The notes: generated by a model not told the origin, from the letters alone. A stretch of DNA of 64,000 bases from Trametes villosa (GCA_002964805.2 PUDQ02000001.1:372001-436000); one strand, 5' to 3'. Shown: positions 46,973 through 58,554, numbered from the stretch's first letter. A program made the numbers and translations.

Positions 46973-48831
46973 CTAACCCGACACCGCGAAGAACCCGAGC
47001 TGCACAGTCTGCCCGCGTCCGCGCCCACGACCCCTCCCACGCCCTCCCGCGCCTGGCCCCGGCCCTGCATGCGGGTGCGCTCCGAACCCGCCACCGCCGC
47101 CCGAGAAGTTCTTGGGCTTGCCCTGGTACTGGCGCGGCACGTGCGTCAGACGCGGAAAGCCGTCCATGTCGACATCCATGCGCGGCGTGGCTGTAGAAGG
47201 CTGGTTTGCCGACGGGTATCGCGGAACCGGAGAGCGGGTATAAGCGTGCTGCTGGGAGGGTGGGTGAACGCTGCGCGGGTGTTCGAAGCCTGCCACAGGG
47301 GTCGGTGAGGGAGAGGGAGTATGTGTGCGCGCGCCAGGGACGAATGAGGAGGCGGATGGGGAGAGAGAGCCAGGCTGTTGTGGGTGCCGGGCACGGTTGC
47401 GCCGCGAGTAGCGGTTCGCACGGAACGGGATGGGCATGGTGCCGTTCGGGGAGGCATCATCGAAGACCTTGGGAGCGCGGGGAGGTGGGGGAGGGCCGGG
47501 GTCGTAGTAGGGGTTGAAGGGATGCCAGACGGTTCCCGACGAGGGTTGGTAGAGAAAGCCGTTGATAGTGTCGAAAGTGTACCACACCGGCTGGGGTACT
47601 GGTGTCATTGTCGTCGCCATGGCGGACAGCCGCATGTATAGCGTTAGGCCTGCATGGCTATCGTTGGCAGCATCTAAAGAGCGAAACGTGAATCGAGGTG
47701 ACGCGAGATACGCACAGGGAAACGAGTCCTCTCGAGTGCAGCGTAGTATGGCATATGCGGTCTGCGCCCATGCAAATCCTTGGTTTGCAGGCAGTTGTCC
47801 GTGCTTTAGAGCATCTACAAGACTAGGCAGTTTACACGGCTACCGGAAGCGCAACCGGCATGTATACCTGTCTCCGCGGACTGGGACCGAGTTGCGGCGG
47901 AGAATCCCGAGATCAGCCCTCGGCGCTCCCACGAGCTTAATGGCGCGTTCTTGCCCACGACGAGGGCTCGTACGAGATACTTGCAGGAGGCACGACAAAC
48001 ACCAAGCAAGGCTAGGGAGCTGCACTGGGCGCTGCACTTGCAAGATGCTTGTCCAAACTGCCACCGTCTTTCGTAGAGGATGTGAATGTAGAGGGCACTT
48101 ACAGTCCTGCTGTCGCAGATCGAGTGGCTGCTCCCAATTGCTCGTCTGCACCCTGCCCTTCTGGAGCGACAACTCCTCGTATGTCTCGCACAGCCTCGAA
48201 AGTCCGATTGGGCTCGCGTACTTTCCCTTCCACCGGGCGTTGTCGACCGTGCGCGCGAGGAGGGAGAGGTCTACACAGTTTCGGGTATCCACGCCGTAAT
48301 CCGTAAATAGCTTCTTACAGTCCTCTGGGCAACACGCATGAGCGGCGACGTATGACGCAACGAGGGCGGACTCACTCTGTATTCCTACACCAGCTTTAAC
48401 CACCGTCTCATCTGCAAGTAAATCACGAAGTCTCTCGGGGAATGCTGAGGGGCGCGTGAGGGATAGGTAGGTGGATATATGCGGCTGTGTGGCTTACTGG
48501 GCATGTGGAAGATATGGATGAGGAGAATGACGTCCTCGCTCGCGAGCTGGACGAGCGCAACCGGGTTCTCAGGCCTGCCCTTGACGAAGTTGGGCTTCCA
48601 CTCCAAGTCAAAGCCGAGGACCTTGGAGTTGAGCAAAGGGATTGCCTCGTTCGCAGCTTCCGTGCTCTTGGCATACACCAGCCGTGTGGTTGGAGATTTG
48701 GTGGACCAAGAGTAGTGATCGTATACGCGCGGTGGCTCAGAGGGCGGTTCGTGATCGTTTGAGTGGCTCCCTGAGGCAAAGTAGCTCGAGGAGGAGTCCA
48801 TGGTAGATAGCGATTCCGAGGAGAATGGCAT
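46973..48831 (-). CDS. 3'-5' exonuclease (DEDD/WRN-like) with Gly-Arg-rich tail
   Basis: The first exon reads MPFSSESLSTMDSSSSYFAS, then TTRLVYAKSTEAANEAIP and KVLGFDLEWKPNFVKGRPEN, with Exo I residues D and E in FDLEW. VALVQLASEDVILLIHI leads to ERLRDLLADETVVKAGVGIQ, then DCKKLFTDYGVDTRNCVDLS (Exo II region), WKGKYASPIGLSRLCETYEE, TSNWEQPLDLRQQD|YAANDSH and AGLTLY (Exo III, Y-x3-D). The YAAND codons are joined across a 429-nt intron (47674-48102). After the domain comes a Pro/Ser-rich region (FDTINGFLYQPSSGTVWHPF) and an RGRGRGRG tail, likely an RNA-binding patch. The domain matches RNase D/WRN-type nucleases; substrate is unknown. The TATA box sits only about 25 nt before ATG 48831, so the second Met at 48801 may be the real start. 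Confidence 0.88.
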
Positions 48832-49242
48832 TGCGGGATACAGCCGAGGTGCTTATATAGAGGCCAGCATGCGACGCCGGGAATGAAACAAGGTATCCAA
48901 CGGAGACGGAGACGGCGCTTCGGCTGCGAGTCGAGTTTCCACCAGAGTTCAGATCGTGTGAGCGAGGGCCAGGAGGACGAGGAGGGAGTGGTAGAGGAGA
49001 AAGAAGGGCGATAGGCAGTTACCGCAGCATTGGCGCGGTGGTGGCTGCTTCCAGTCCTCGCAGAGTCACTCGCCCAGACCGAGAGCCTTAGCGGGCGCCT
49101 GACTGAACGTTGCTATCACGTGTTCGCGCATTTAGCCAGTCTTACGTAAGGTACACGCGACGCGTCAGTGCCTGGCTTCTGCAGATGACCTCAGTACCAG
49201 GACGCGTACTCCTTGTCTTTCCACCACTATCATCCTCGGAAA
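48832..49242. promoter_or_regulatory. Divergent promoter, exonuclease gene and NPL4
   Basis: A 411 bp stretch between two genes transcribed apart. It holds a TATA box facing the exonuclease gene and nothing obvious facing NPL4. Confidence 0.5.
48853..48859 (-). promoter_or_regulatory. TATA box of the exonuclease gene
   Basis: The minus strand reads TATATAA about 22-28 nt before the first ATG (48831). Such a short distance would put the transcript start at or after that ATG, favouring the Met codon at 48801. Confidence 0.45.
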
Positions 49243-51561
49243 ATGGTATGTGTACCGTCACAGAGCTGTTTGATGAACCTAACGCCTCGTACAGCTGCTC
49301 AGACTACGCTCGAAAGACGGGAATTTCCGCCTCGAGTTCCAGCCCACCGCGGACGTCTCAGAACTCCTCTCGAAGGTGCGTATTAACTCGATCAGCGGCA
49401 TGATCGCTATACTGAAATCTCCTCCCAGATTGTGGAAACGGCCCCGGATGCAGATCCTTCAACTGTCACGATCTCCAACCAGCCACGGGGGAACGAGGTG
49501 CTCGTGTCGACGCTCAGAGGGCAGAACCTGCAGCAACTGGGACTGAAGTGCGTGTATCTGCCTGTGGCGATCCTGAATACAATACCAATCTCGCGACAGA
49601 CATGGCGACCTGATCTTTGTGGGCTACAAGGCGCAAGCCGCTCCAGAAGCACCCGCAGCCACAACAAGCACTACCGCAGCCGCCACTGACGGTCAGGATG
49701 CAGCAAAGCGCCCCTGGGATGCCGTGGAGGAGGGCACTATCGACCGGTACTGGCGTTCACAAGAGGGCAAGATCCCGCGTGGACGTGACTCCCGCTTCTG
49801 CAAGCATGGCGCGAACGCGATGTGCGACTACTGCATGCCTCTTGAACCGTACGACGCCGCATACCACACGGAGCACAACATCAAGCACCTCTCGTACCAC
49901 GCCTACCTCCGCAAGATTACGCCGAAGGCCTCGTCCTCAGCCTCTGTCACGTCCATCCTTCCTCCACTAAACCCGCCTTCATACAAGGTCAAGGATCCCT
50001 GTCCTACTGGTGGTCATCCGCCTTGGCCTGCAGGTATTTGTACGGCGTGCCAGCCGTCCGCGATTACGTTACAGAGCCAGCCGTTCCGCATGGTCGACCA
50101 TCTCGAGATTGCCTCCCCTGACATCATCGACCGCTTCCTGCAAGCATGGCGCATGACAGGCCTGCAGCGCTTCGGCTGGCTGATAGGTCATTACGAACCC
50201 TACCCGGACGTTCCTATGGGAATCAAGGCCGTCGTCGAAGCCATCCACGAGCCTCCACAAGAAGGCGAGGTTGACGGCTTGTCACTCGGCATCCCATGGG
50301 AGGACGAGCCGCGGATCCGCACACTGGCCGCTAAGTCTGCAACTCCCCTGCAGATCGTAGGGTACATCTTCACCGACCTCGAGCCGACGGAAGAGGACCG
50401 GTCGAAGCTGAAGTACAAGCGCCATCCGCAGTCGTTCTTCCTCTCGTCGCTGGAGGTGCTCTTTGCTGCCCACGTGCAGACGGCGAACCCGACGCCGTCA
50501 CGCTCGTCGTTCACGGGCAACTTTGGCTCGCGGATGGTCACTGCGGTGTTGACGGGCACGGAGGAGGGCGGTATTGACGTGTCGGCGTACCAGGTATCGG
50601 AGCAGGCGTGCGCGATGCTTGACGCAGACATGATCGAGGCGAGCGTGGACCCGAACATCATGCGCGTGAAGGAGGAGGACCGCGAGGAAGGGTCGGCGCG
50701 CTACGTCCCAGACGTGTTCTTCCGGTATAAGAACGAATACGGGCTGGACGTGCAGAAGAACGCGAAACCGTGTTTCCCGGTCGAGTACCTGCTCGTGAAT
50801 GTAAGTGGTTCGCCTAGTTCCCTCACTCTAATCTGTTGGCTAAGTGCGCTTTGTACAGGTGTCGCATGGTTTCCCGCAGAACCCAGAGCCGCTGTTCCGC
50901 TCGACCAAGTACAAGATCGAGAACCGGCCAGGATTGGAGGACCAGAGTACCGAGAATGTCCTCCACCAGCTCGCGGAGATTGGGGCCTACGACGTGTCAG
51001 AGAGCGGGCAGGGTGGCGACGCGCAGAAACGGCAGGCGTTGCTGCAGTTCCTCAGCGACTGGCACTTGATCGCCTTCCTCGGGACGACAGGTCTCATTCA
51101 CGAGGTGAGTGTTCGCGGAGGTCCCCTTCTCTGCGCTCCACTCACTTACTCACGATCGCGTAGAATGACCTACAGGCGTTCGTACGGACAGCGACTGCGC
51201 CGGACGAGGAGAAGTCGGCCGCGCTCGACGAGCTGCTGAAGACGGAAGGTTGGTTGACGCTCATGACGTTTGCCCGGGAGGTTGCACGTAAGTTGTTTCA
51301 GCACCGCTCCCTCACAAATGACGCTCATGACATGCTCTAGCAAAACGGCCTTCTGGTGCAACACTCTCGTCAGGTTCGCACGCACCGATGGACACGGATA
51401 TCCCGCCCGAGGTATTCGACCAGATCGCGCGGGCAGAGGAAGAGGCACGGGGCGGCGCCGGCGGCAGCAGCAGTGGCGGCATCCGCATCTGCCCACACTG
51501 CACCTTTGAGAACTCGCACGGCGGGAGCGACTGCGAGGTATGCGGCCTTCCGCTGGCATGA
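49243..51561 (+). CDS. NPL4: NPL4, ubiquitin-binding cofactor of Cdc48/p97
   Basis: The first coding exon holds only ATG (49243-49245), followed by a donor gtatgt. Exon 2 continues LLRLRSKDGNFRLEFQPTAD, the ubiquitin-like N-terminal domain. After the linker (AAKRPWDAVEEGTIDRYWRS) come the Npl4 zinc-finger region FCKHGANAMCDYCMPLEPYD with HNIKHLSYHAYLRK, a further CPTGGHPPWPAGICTACQ, and the MPN-like Npl4 domain (QRFGWLIGHYEPYPDVPMGI, GYIFTDLEP, RHPQSFFLSSLEVLFAAHVQ). The C-terminal end CPHCTFENSHGGSDCEVCGL is an NZF finger that binds ubiquitin. With Ufd1, Npl4 loads polyubiquitinated proteins onto Cdc48 for unfolding in ERAD and chromatin extraction. All zinc ligands are present. At least five introns; the one at about 50800-50860 splits LLVN|VSHGFPQ. 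Confidence 0.95.
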
Positions 51562-52258
51562 GCAGCTATGGGGACGGAATGGCGATGAATTACGACAGCT
51601 GTACTACAAATACACACCCGGACCCTTCACATGTGTACATCTACATACAATGCCACCTGCGACCTCACCTTCGTGCGTCCACGCGGGCGGAAATGAACGG
51701 GACGCGGGACCGCGCGGCGCAGGACGCGTCGCGACGCGTGTGTGGCGCGGGCGCCTGCGTGGCGCGGGTGCACGTGAGGGCGTTGTGTCGCGAGGTGCGG
51801 TTCGAGTGTCGCCATCCGCGCGCGCGATGGCGCACACCCTGCGCAGGGCCTATCACGGCGCACTCAATGCGAACGCCCACGCCCGCTTGCGTTCGCGTTG
51901 CGCGTCCGCGGCCGCTATTGCAAATGCCCAGGCGAGCGCTCAGCGCACCCCGTTGCAGCAGCCCCCCGGCTCGAGCTCCAGGGGGAGAGGCTGAGGGGAA
52001 GGGGGGCGTCGTGAACAAGCCCCGCGGCATGATTGCGCTATTGCGCCGCGGGCCCCCCGGCTGACGTCGACGCTCGACACCCGGAGCTCTGCTCTCGCCA
52101 CCGCCTCCCATCCTCCGCGCGCACGAGCTGCGTCCGCGCACTTGCCCATCCCGACGCACAATCGACGCGAGCCCGCGGGACAGTGACACGCGCGGACAGC
52201 GAGGCGCGGCTTCTCCCTCGCCATACTTGATACCATCGCGCGAGACGCACCCGCGGCT
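51562..52258. other. Intergenic stretch upstream of the bZIP gene
   Basis: GC-rich, with many compositional open frames on both strands but no motif. Presumably the promoter and long 5' UTR of the bZIP factor. Confidence 0.45.
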
Positions 52259-54042
52259 ATGTCGGCCCTCCTGCTGCACCACGGATCCGCCACCGCGAGT
52301 CCCAGCCTCAGCAGCCCCAGCCACAGCCAGAGCCCGAGCCCGCGCCCACTCTTCCGCTTCGGCCGCGCGAGCGCAGACACGAACAGGGACAGAGACACGG
52401 ACAGAGACAGGGAGAGGAGCAGGGGCACAGACACAGACACACGATCCGCAGACTCCGAACACACGACAGACTCGAGCGACATGGAGCGCCACCCTCCCGG
52501 CAGCGGCGACGGACCGGGCGCGGGCAAGCCGCCTGCCCAGCGCGGGCAGCAGCCGCCCCGCCGCGGACGCTCTGCGAGCCAGCCCGTACCTCAGCAGCCC
52601 ATCGCGGGCCCCAGCAGGGTGCGTCCATGTCTCTTGTCTCTCATCGCCTCTCCCACGTCCTACCGCGTTCCCCGCCAATCCCGATCCGTATCCTCGCCCC
52701 GCCCCTTCCCCCCGCCCGTCTGCGGTTATCGCGCATATGCTTATCGGCGCACGTCCGCAAATGACAGGTACCCGAGATAGACTTCGGGTTCATGCAGCAC
52801 CAGTTTGGGGCGGGGGCGGGCGGGATGCAGAGCCCCGCGGGGTACGAGGAGGACGCGATCGCGCGCGCGCTGCTCGCGATGCAGCAGCAGCCGCAACACC
52901 CACAACAGCAGGCACCACAACCCCAGCAGCAATCGCAATCGCAGCACGGGCCCGGGCACCCGGGCGCGCCGCATCCTGGCATGCCCCAGCTTCCCCCGGG
53001 GGCACAGGGGCAGCTGCCGCCTCAGGTGGCGGGCGCGAACCCGCAATTGACGGACATGTTCTTCGCGATGCTGCCGTACATCCAGGCGCTGCAGATGCAG
53101 CAGCAAGGGCAGCAGCCGCAACATCCACCCCACCTGTCCCCGCAACAGCAGCACCAGCAGCAACAACAGCAGCAGAGAGCCCAAGCCCAGGCTCAAGCGC
53201 AGTTCTCCCAACATCCCGGACATCCATCGCACGACCCACATGGACATCAGCACCCGATGCAGCACTCGCCGTTCGGGATGCACCCGCAGCAACTCCCGCC
53301 ACAGCGGCCGCTCTCGCAGCCACAGCAGCAGGCGAGCTTCGGGTTCTTGCCGCCCTCGGGGCCGGCGCACCAGCAGCAGGACGTGCAGATGGGCGGTCAC
53401 AGTTTCGTGGGCGGGCACTTCGGGACGCTTCCGCCCTCAGAGCCGTCTGTGCCTGCGCGCGAGAGCATGATGCCACCTCCGCCCCCACCGCAACCGGTGA
53501 GCAACACGCCGTCGCCCGAGGGCGGGCACGTCGACCCGGCGGAGATGGAGGCGGTGGTGAGCGCGGAGGACAAGAGGCGAAGGAATACCGCCGCGTCAGG
53601 TACGCCCTCAAATCTACTTACCCTCTCTGCGTAGTTGATGCTAACGCGATGCACGGCAGCACGATTCCGAATCAAGAAGAAGCAGTGGACGCTGAACCTC
53701 GAGCGCACGATCTCGGACCTGTCCGGGCGGGTCGAGGAGTTGGAGCGCGAGGCGGCGGAGCTGCGGCGCGAGAACGGGTGGCTGAAGGAGATCGTGATGC
53801 TGAAGAGCAAGCGGTTCGCGGGCGTCGTGCCCGACCTCGAGCCGCCGCCGTCGCCGTCGGCCGCGTCGGGGTCGAGTGCGGCGGGCGCGGGCGGGACGAG
53901 CGGGCCGGAGGGGCAGGGCCCCGGAAGCGCGTCGGGGTCGCGCCAGGGCAGCCGGGAGAGCTCGACGGAGCCGAGGGGGCGGAAGCGCGGCGGCGGCGCG
54001 GAGGAGAAGGGCAAGGGAAAAGCGCGCCAGCGGTCGCCGTGA
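52259..54042 (+). CDS. bZIP transcription factor with Gln-rich activation region
   Basis: Three exons (52259-52618, 52768-53599, 53660-54042) sum to exactly 525 codons, 524 aa. The N-terminal region is Ser/Pro-rich with an RD/TD dipeptide stretch. The middle is long and Gln/Pro/His-rich (polyQ around 53142-53174). The bZIP domain near residues 385-450 reads EDKRRRNTAASARFRIKKKQ, then WTLNLERTISDLSGRVEELE and REAAELRRENGWLKEIVMLK, with an intron inside the basic region. The basic-region form N-T-A-A-S-A-R-F-R is that of fungal CYS3/MetR and Zip1-like factors, which control sulfur-amino-acid and related stress genes. That role is inferred from the domain only. A Ser/Gly and Lys/Arg-rich tail ends with GKGKARQRSP and could add nuclear-localisation signal. 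Confidence 0.92.
52380..52444 (+). repeat. GACA/GACAGA-type repeat coding an RD/TD dipeptide stretch
   Basis: Imperfect GACAGA/GACAC units inside exon 1 of the bZIP gene translate to alternating Arg-Asp and Thr-Asp. Likely a length-variable coding microsatellite. Confidence 0.6.
53142..53174 (+). repeat. CAG/CAA trinucleotide repeat coding polyglutamine
   Basis: A run of mixed CAG and CAA codons, broken once by a His codon, in the Gln-rich part of the bZIP gene. Confidence 0.75.
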
Positions 54043-54403
54043 GTGTCGCCGCGCTCGCTGTTGGATATGTTGTCCGCGGTGCTGTCGGTGCTGCTGGGGA
54101 GGGCGAGGGGGCGCGGGTCGCGCGAGGGGAGGGCGAGGAGCTTGTATAGTACGGCGAGCACCCGAATTCCGAATTGCTGCTCCCCCAGGCGCCCGGCGGG
54201 CCTATCGCTGCTCGCTCCCAATTCCGAATTCGAAGCCCTGGCGCTGCGCCTTTCTTAGCTCGGTGCCTGACAAATTACCGGCGGCGGCACGTGAGGAGCG
54301 CGCAATGGCGCACAGCGGCCGAGCGCCGGCCCGCCGCCATCTGGCCGTCGGGCGCGTCGGCGCTGTCTCTCACACGCTCCTCATCGTCCGCGACGTCCCC
54401 CTC

Positions 54404-54875
54404 ATGTCTTTCGGTCGGCCACCTTCAATCTCGGGCGGGTTCTCCGTCTCTCCTCCCGTATGTATGCGCATTTCTGCTCTCTTCACGCGCGCTGAGACTC
54501 TGCAGGACCGGGGATCGTTCCCGCTCGATCATTATGGTGCATAACAGAAGTTCCCCTCCACTCCGCAAGTTACTGATGTTCCGCGCCGCAGGGGAGTGCA
54601 AGCAGTACATGCAGATGTACCTTGACTGCTTGCGCAAGAACACGAACAACTCCACTCCCTGTCGGCATCTGAACAAGGACTACCTGGAGTGCCGCATGGC
54701 TCGGTTAGTCTCGCTGTCTACACGCCATGTTGGTCTGCTACTAAGGGACCGCTATAGAGGTCTCATGGACCGTGACGAGTGGCGAAACTTGGGCCTGAAC
54801 GGTGTCGGAGGCACAGAGGGCAGCACCGCTGTGGCGAAAGAGAAGGACAACCCGAAAGACCGGCCGAACGTCTAA
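54404..54875 (+). CDS. COX19: Cytochrome c oxidase assembly protein COX19
   Basis: Four exons code about 104 aa. Exon 1 (54404-54457) gives MSFGRPPSISGGFSVSPP, exon 2 DRGSFPLDHYG, exon 3 ECKQYMQMYLDCLRK and CRHLNKDYLECRMAR, exon 4 GLMDRDEWRNLGLNG with a charged tail. The twin CX9C motifs (C-x9-C in CKQYMQMYLDC and again in CRHLNKDYLEC) form the helical hairpin of the CHCH fold, imported into the mitochondrial intermembrane space by Mia40/Erv1. The MSFGRPP start and the RGSFPLDH block are hallmarks of Cox19 as opposed to Cox17 or Cox23. Cox19 helps deliver copper to cytochrome oxidase through Cox11. Short exons explain why no long single reading frame spans it. Confidence 0.95.
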
Positions 54876-55903
54876 CGGGGACACTCCGCACCAGTTCGTC
54901 AGTCTGCTATATCGATTTACTGTACTATATTTGCTCTCATAGGATAGGTTCACGCATCGCTTTCACACCGCTCACATACTATATGCATAAAGATTGCCGT
55001 CAGTACGTGTACACCTATTGGTGTCCCGTACGATGTCGACGCCGTCTCTTACGTGTGCCTGCGTGCATTATGCGGCCCAGCCCATGCAAGACTCATACAG
55101 TCGGGGTATCGACGAGTAATGGAAGTGTGCCATCCGAGTTTCTGACCCATACGCTAGACTCTTCCACGGCATCCTTCGGTAGGAACCAAGCTCGCGGTCG
55201 AACACTATCGCCAGGCAGGTACGTCTACGAACAGCTCGCCGGCACTTTGAATCGCTGGTTGACTCTGATCAAAGCTTAGACTGTTGAGACTGAGGTTCCC
55301 GTGGAATCTGTGACACTCCGGCCTTCCGAGGTTCACAGCGGTCAGATGCGGCCCATTCGTACTCAGTAGCGTGCCTCAATCTTGAATGCATTCCACGGAC
55401 AGCGGCGTCGCCTACCCAGCAGCCGAAGGGTGATCGTAATATGCCATAAACGCCGCGGAACAAAATGAACAAGTATGATGCTTCCCACTGCCGTAACACC
55501 CGCGTAGGGGATTCAAACCTCCTCTTTCATCCATCGCCACTTCAGCCGCCAGCTTGCCCCGCGGTGAAGGACGAGGCAAACGGCCTGTAGTCGGTTGCAG
55601 TACAGTGAGTCCGCCACTGTACGGTTCCCGCTGTACCCGCGTTAACCATCGGCATTTTCGACGTCAGGATAGCAGCCGCGTCGCTTGCGAGAACCGATCA
55701 TCTAGCACACGGGTACCTCCGGGCAGAGACATGTGGGCAGTCCTCGGAAGCGATCTCCCACCCCGAAGCCCTGGCGGGCGGTGGGGGACGCGCACCGTGT
55801 ACGATTTAGTCATATTCTCTTTTCGCATAGTGATGCGGTGAAGCTATATCTTGCTGCCGAGGGTCCCCACGGCGTATCGAATGTCGCCCGCTCCCCGTCG
55901 ACG
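54876..55903. other. Gene-free stretch between COX19 and P450-2
   Basis: About 1 kb with no supported exon on either strand. Right end is the promoter of the second P450; no clear TATA box. Confidence 0.4.
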
Positions 55904-58230
55904 ATGTCTGCTGTTTCCGCTATCCTCTGGCTCGCGATAGGCGTGTGCGCGTGGTTCGGACTGCAGGGGCGACGCAGAGCCACACCTCCTGGACCCAGGC
56001 CGCTTCCGCTCATAGGAAACGTGTTTGATATCACCTTTCAGCAGTTGTGGTTGCGCGCGACGTCGTGGGCAGACCAATGCGGTGCGCTGACCCACTCCCA
56101 GTGCTTGCAAAACGCATTCTGATCTCGTGTTGTAACAGGGGATGTCGTGTACCTCAACATCTTCGGCCGGGGCATCCTCTTCCTGAACACCTTCGAAGCC
56201 GCCGCCGACCTCCTCGAAAAGCGGGGCCCGATCTACTCGGACAAGCCGCGCATGGTCATGTGCGCCGAGCTGTACGTACCCCTTCGCTGCCTCCAAAATC
56301 AAAGTCGTCGCCGCTTCTCATGCGCGCTGCCCCTGCCCCTGCCCCAGATGCGGATGTGAGAAGATCGTGCGTAGCGAGGGCGTGCAACGCAGCCGATCAA
56401 TGTCTAATGCTTAGATCCAGATTGCGTTCGCGCGGTATGGCGACGGGTTCCGCCGCCTGCGGCGGCTGATGCAGTCGGCGCTGGGCGCGGGGAGCATCCC
56501 GAGCTATCGTCCGCTGCTGACGGCGGAGACGTATGCGTTGCTGCGGCATATGGTCGACTCCCCGGAGAGGTTCATGGACCATATACGCAGGTCTGTGTCA
56601 GTATCCCTGGGAGTGCGTTGACAAGTAGTGGTAACCCCTGCGCACGCCAGGTTCTCTGGCGGTCAATCTCTGTCGATCGTGTATGGCTACCAGGTTTCCG
56701 CTGAGGACGACCCGCAGCTGAAGCTGGTCGAGGAGACTCTTGACTTGCTCGGGAACCACATTGCGTTGGCGGGTACAGGTGTTTGGCTCGTGGATATCTT
56801 CCCTTTCCGTGAGTACCTCTCTATCTATCGATGCGGTAGGTCAAGACGATCGCGGTTGATTGATCTTCCTGTCGATCCCTGTAGTGAAGCACATCCCCTC
56901 GTGGGCCCCTGGCGCAGGCTTCAAACGGAAGGCCGCCGCATGGAAAGCCCTGATTGAGCATGGGGCCGACGAGCCGTTCCAGTGGGTCAAGACAAGCATG
57001 GTTGGCTTCTCTGTTCCGTTCGTTATGACAATGAGTTATTGACTGATATTCACTAGGAGACCGGAAATGCGACGACGTCTTATTGTACAGCGCTATTGGG
57101 GAAGCAAGCTCGGGCCCCTGAGATGGCGGATAAAGAACGGGAGGCTGACATCAAGTGGACGGCGAATGCCATGGTTGTAGGTCAGTCCGTTTCACCTGGC
57201 CTCTCTGTAGACCCTAAATGAACTCCCCGTACTCACCCCGGGTGACCCCTACTACAGCCAGCATCGACACCGTGAGCCATCTCCCGCCTTGGACTGCTAT
57301 CGCGTTTGCTCCGTGTTGATCGGAGATGCAGTTCCTAACCGTCCTCAGTCATTTTGTCCTGGCGATGGCGAAGTATCCGGCCGCTATGCGCAAGGCACAG
57401 AAGGAGATCGACGCGCTCACGGGCGGGCGGCGTCTACCCACTCCTGATGACCGACCTGCGCTTCCCTATGTCGAGGCACTCATGCGCGAGTGTCTGCGGT
57501 GGGCCGCGCCTGTGCCCCTAGGTGAGTTCTCTGGTAACATCCGCAATGCGACAATGTTTAGAAGTATCGCACAGGCCTCCCGCATCGCCTGATGGAGGAC
57601 GATGTATACCAAAACTGGTCTATACCCAAAGGAACTCTCGTATTCGCCAACATCTGGTCTGTGTCGCTCTACGCAGCTCCCCTGCCCGTCACGCATCGGT
57701 GTTGTTGACTCGCGGGCCTATCTACAGGAGAATGTCGCGCGACCCGAGCGTGTTCACCGATCCCGACGAGTTCATGCCAGAACGCTTCCTAGAAGTCGTA
57801 GAGGACCCGATGGCAGCGAAGAAGCGCGATCCGTCGAGCTACGTCTTCGGCTTCGGGCGAAGGTTTGTGCACCTATCCAGTGCCTGATGTTGCGATGTTG
57901 ACTGTTCTGCTCACGTAGGAGATGCCCGGGGTCGCACCTGGCCGACGCCTCTCTCTGGCTCGCCATGGCGTGCATGCTCGCGACGCTCGACTTCGGCAAG
58001 GCCACAGACGCTTCGGGAGCCCCGACCGAACCTCAGGCGGAGTATCGCAGCTCTACGTTCAGGTACAGTGTCAGCGGTGCATATACGGGGGCATGTACTG
58101 ACCGATAGTGGTTCTGTGGGCGTGCAGGATCCCAGAACCGTTCCCTTGCAAGATCAGCCCGAGGTCCGAGCAAGCAGTGCATCTGGTGCAGGACGCGTAT
58201 AACAGCTCGGACAGAGGCGGGAATGAGTGA
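55904..58230 (+). CDS. Cytochrome P450 monooxygenase 2 (OrdA-like)
   Basis: The membrane anchor is MSAVSAILWLAIGVCAWFGL, the hinge TPPGPRPLPLIGNVF. DVVYLNIFGRGILFLNTFEA, GPIYSDKPRMVMC, IAFARYGDGFRRLRRLMQSA and GAGFKRKAAAWKALIEHG follow. The I-helix core ASIDT is coded by a 14-nt exon (57258-57271); the usual G before the acidic residue is Ser-Ile here, but Asp-Thr is kept. MQFLTVLSHFVLAMAKYPAA and the K-helix EALMRECLRW (ExxR) follow, then PSVFTDPDEFMPERFLE, VFGFGRR|RCPGSHLADASLW (haem loop with the axial Cys) and FPCKISPRSEQA near the end, stopping at 58230. Roughly a dozen exons. Similar motifs and the same microexon place it in the same broad family as the P450 at 39.8-42.0 kb. Substrate is unknown. 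Confidence 0.88.
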
Positions 58231-58554
58231 TACAAGCTGCTTCATCGGGTGTCTATCTCTTCCGCCTGCGGCGCGTCTTGTCGTTTGGGACACATCCCAG
58301 CCTTCTTGACCACGGCCCATGTCGGCCCATATATACCGCAAAGAGGGAGCTATCTTCTCGTTCTGTTTATACCCTCTCGCCCCATACACTCGTTGATGTA
58401 CACACTCCTTCCTCTCTACCCTCCTCTTCGTTGTCTGCACAACTCTCGGTCAGGGCGCAAATAAGATGATGATAAATACGGAGACTTTGTACATGTTCTA
58501 AGATGTGGATATATGGTAAAGAGATAGGAGTAGAAATGTGTCGGGACCGGGCAG
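58231..58554. other. Convergent 3' region between P450-2 and the acidic membrane-protein gene
   Basis: No exon is supported. Confidence 0.45.

Noticed and set aside
51665..53611. Very long minus-strand frames of 273-337 codons opposite the bZIP gene
   Set aside because: Antisense of a GC-rich, repeat-coding gene. Composition is Arg/Ala/Gly-heavy and no domain is seen.
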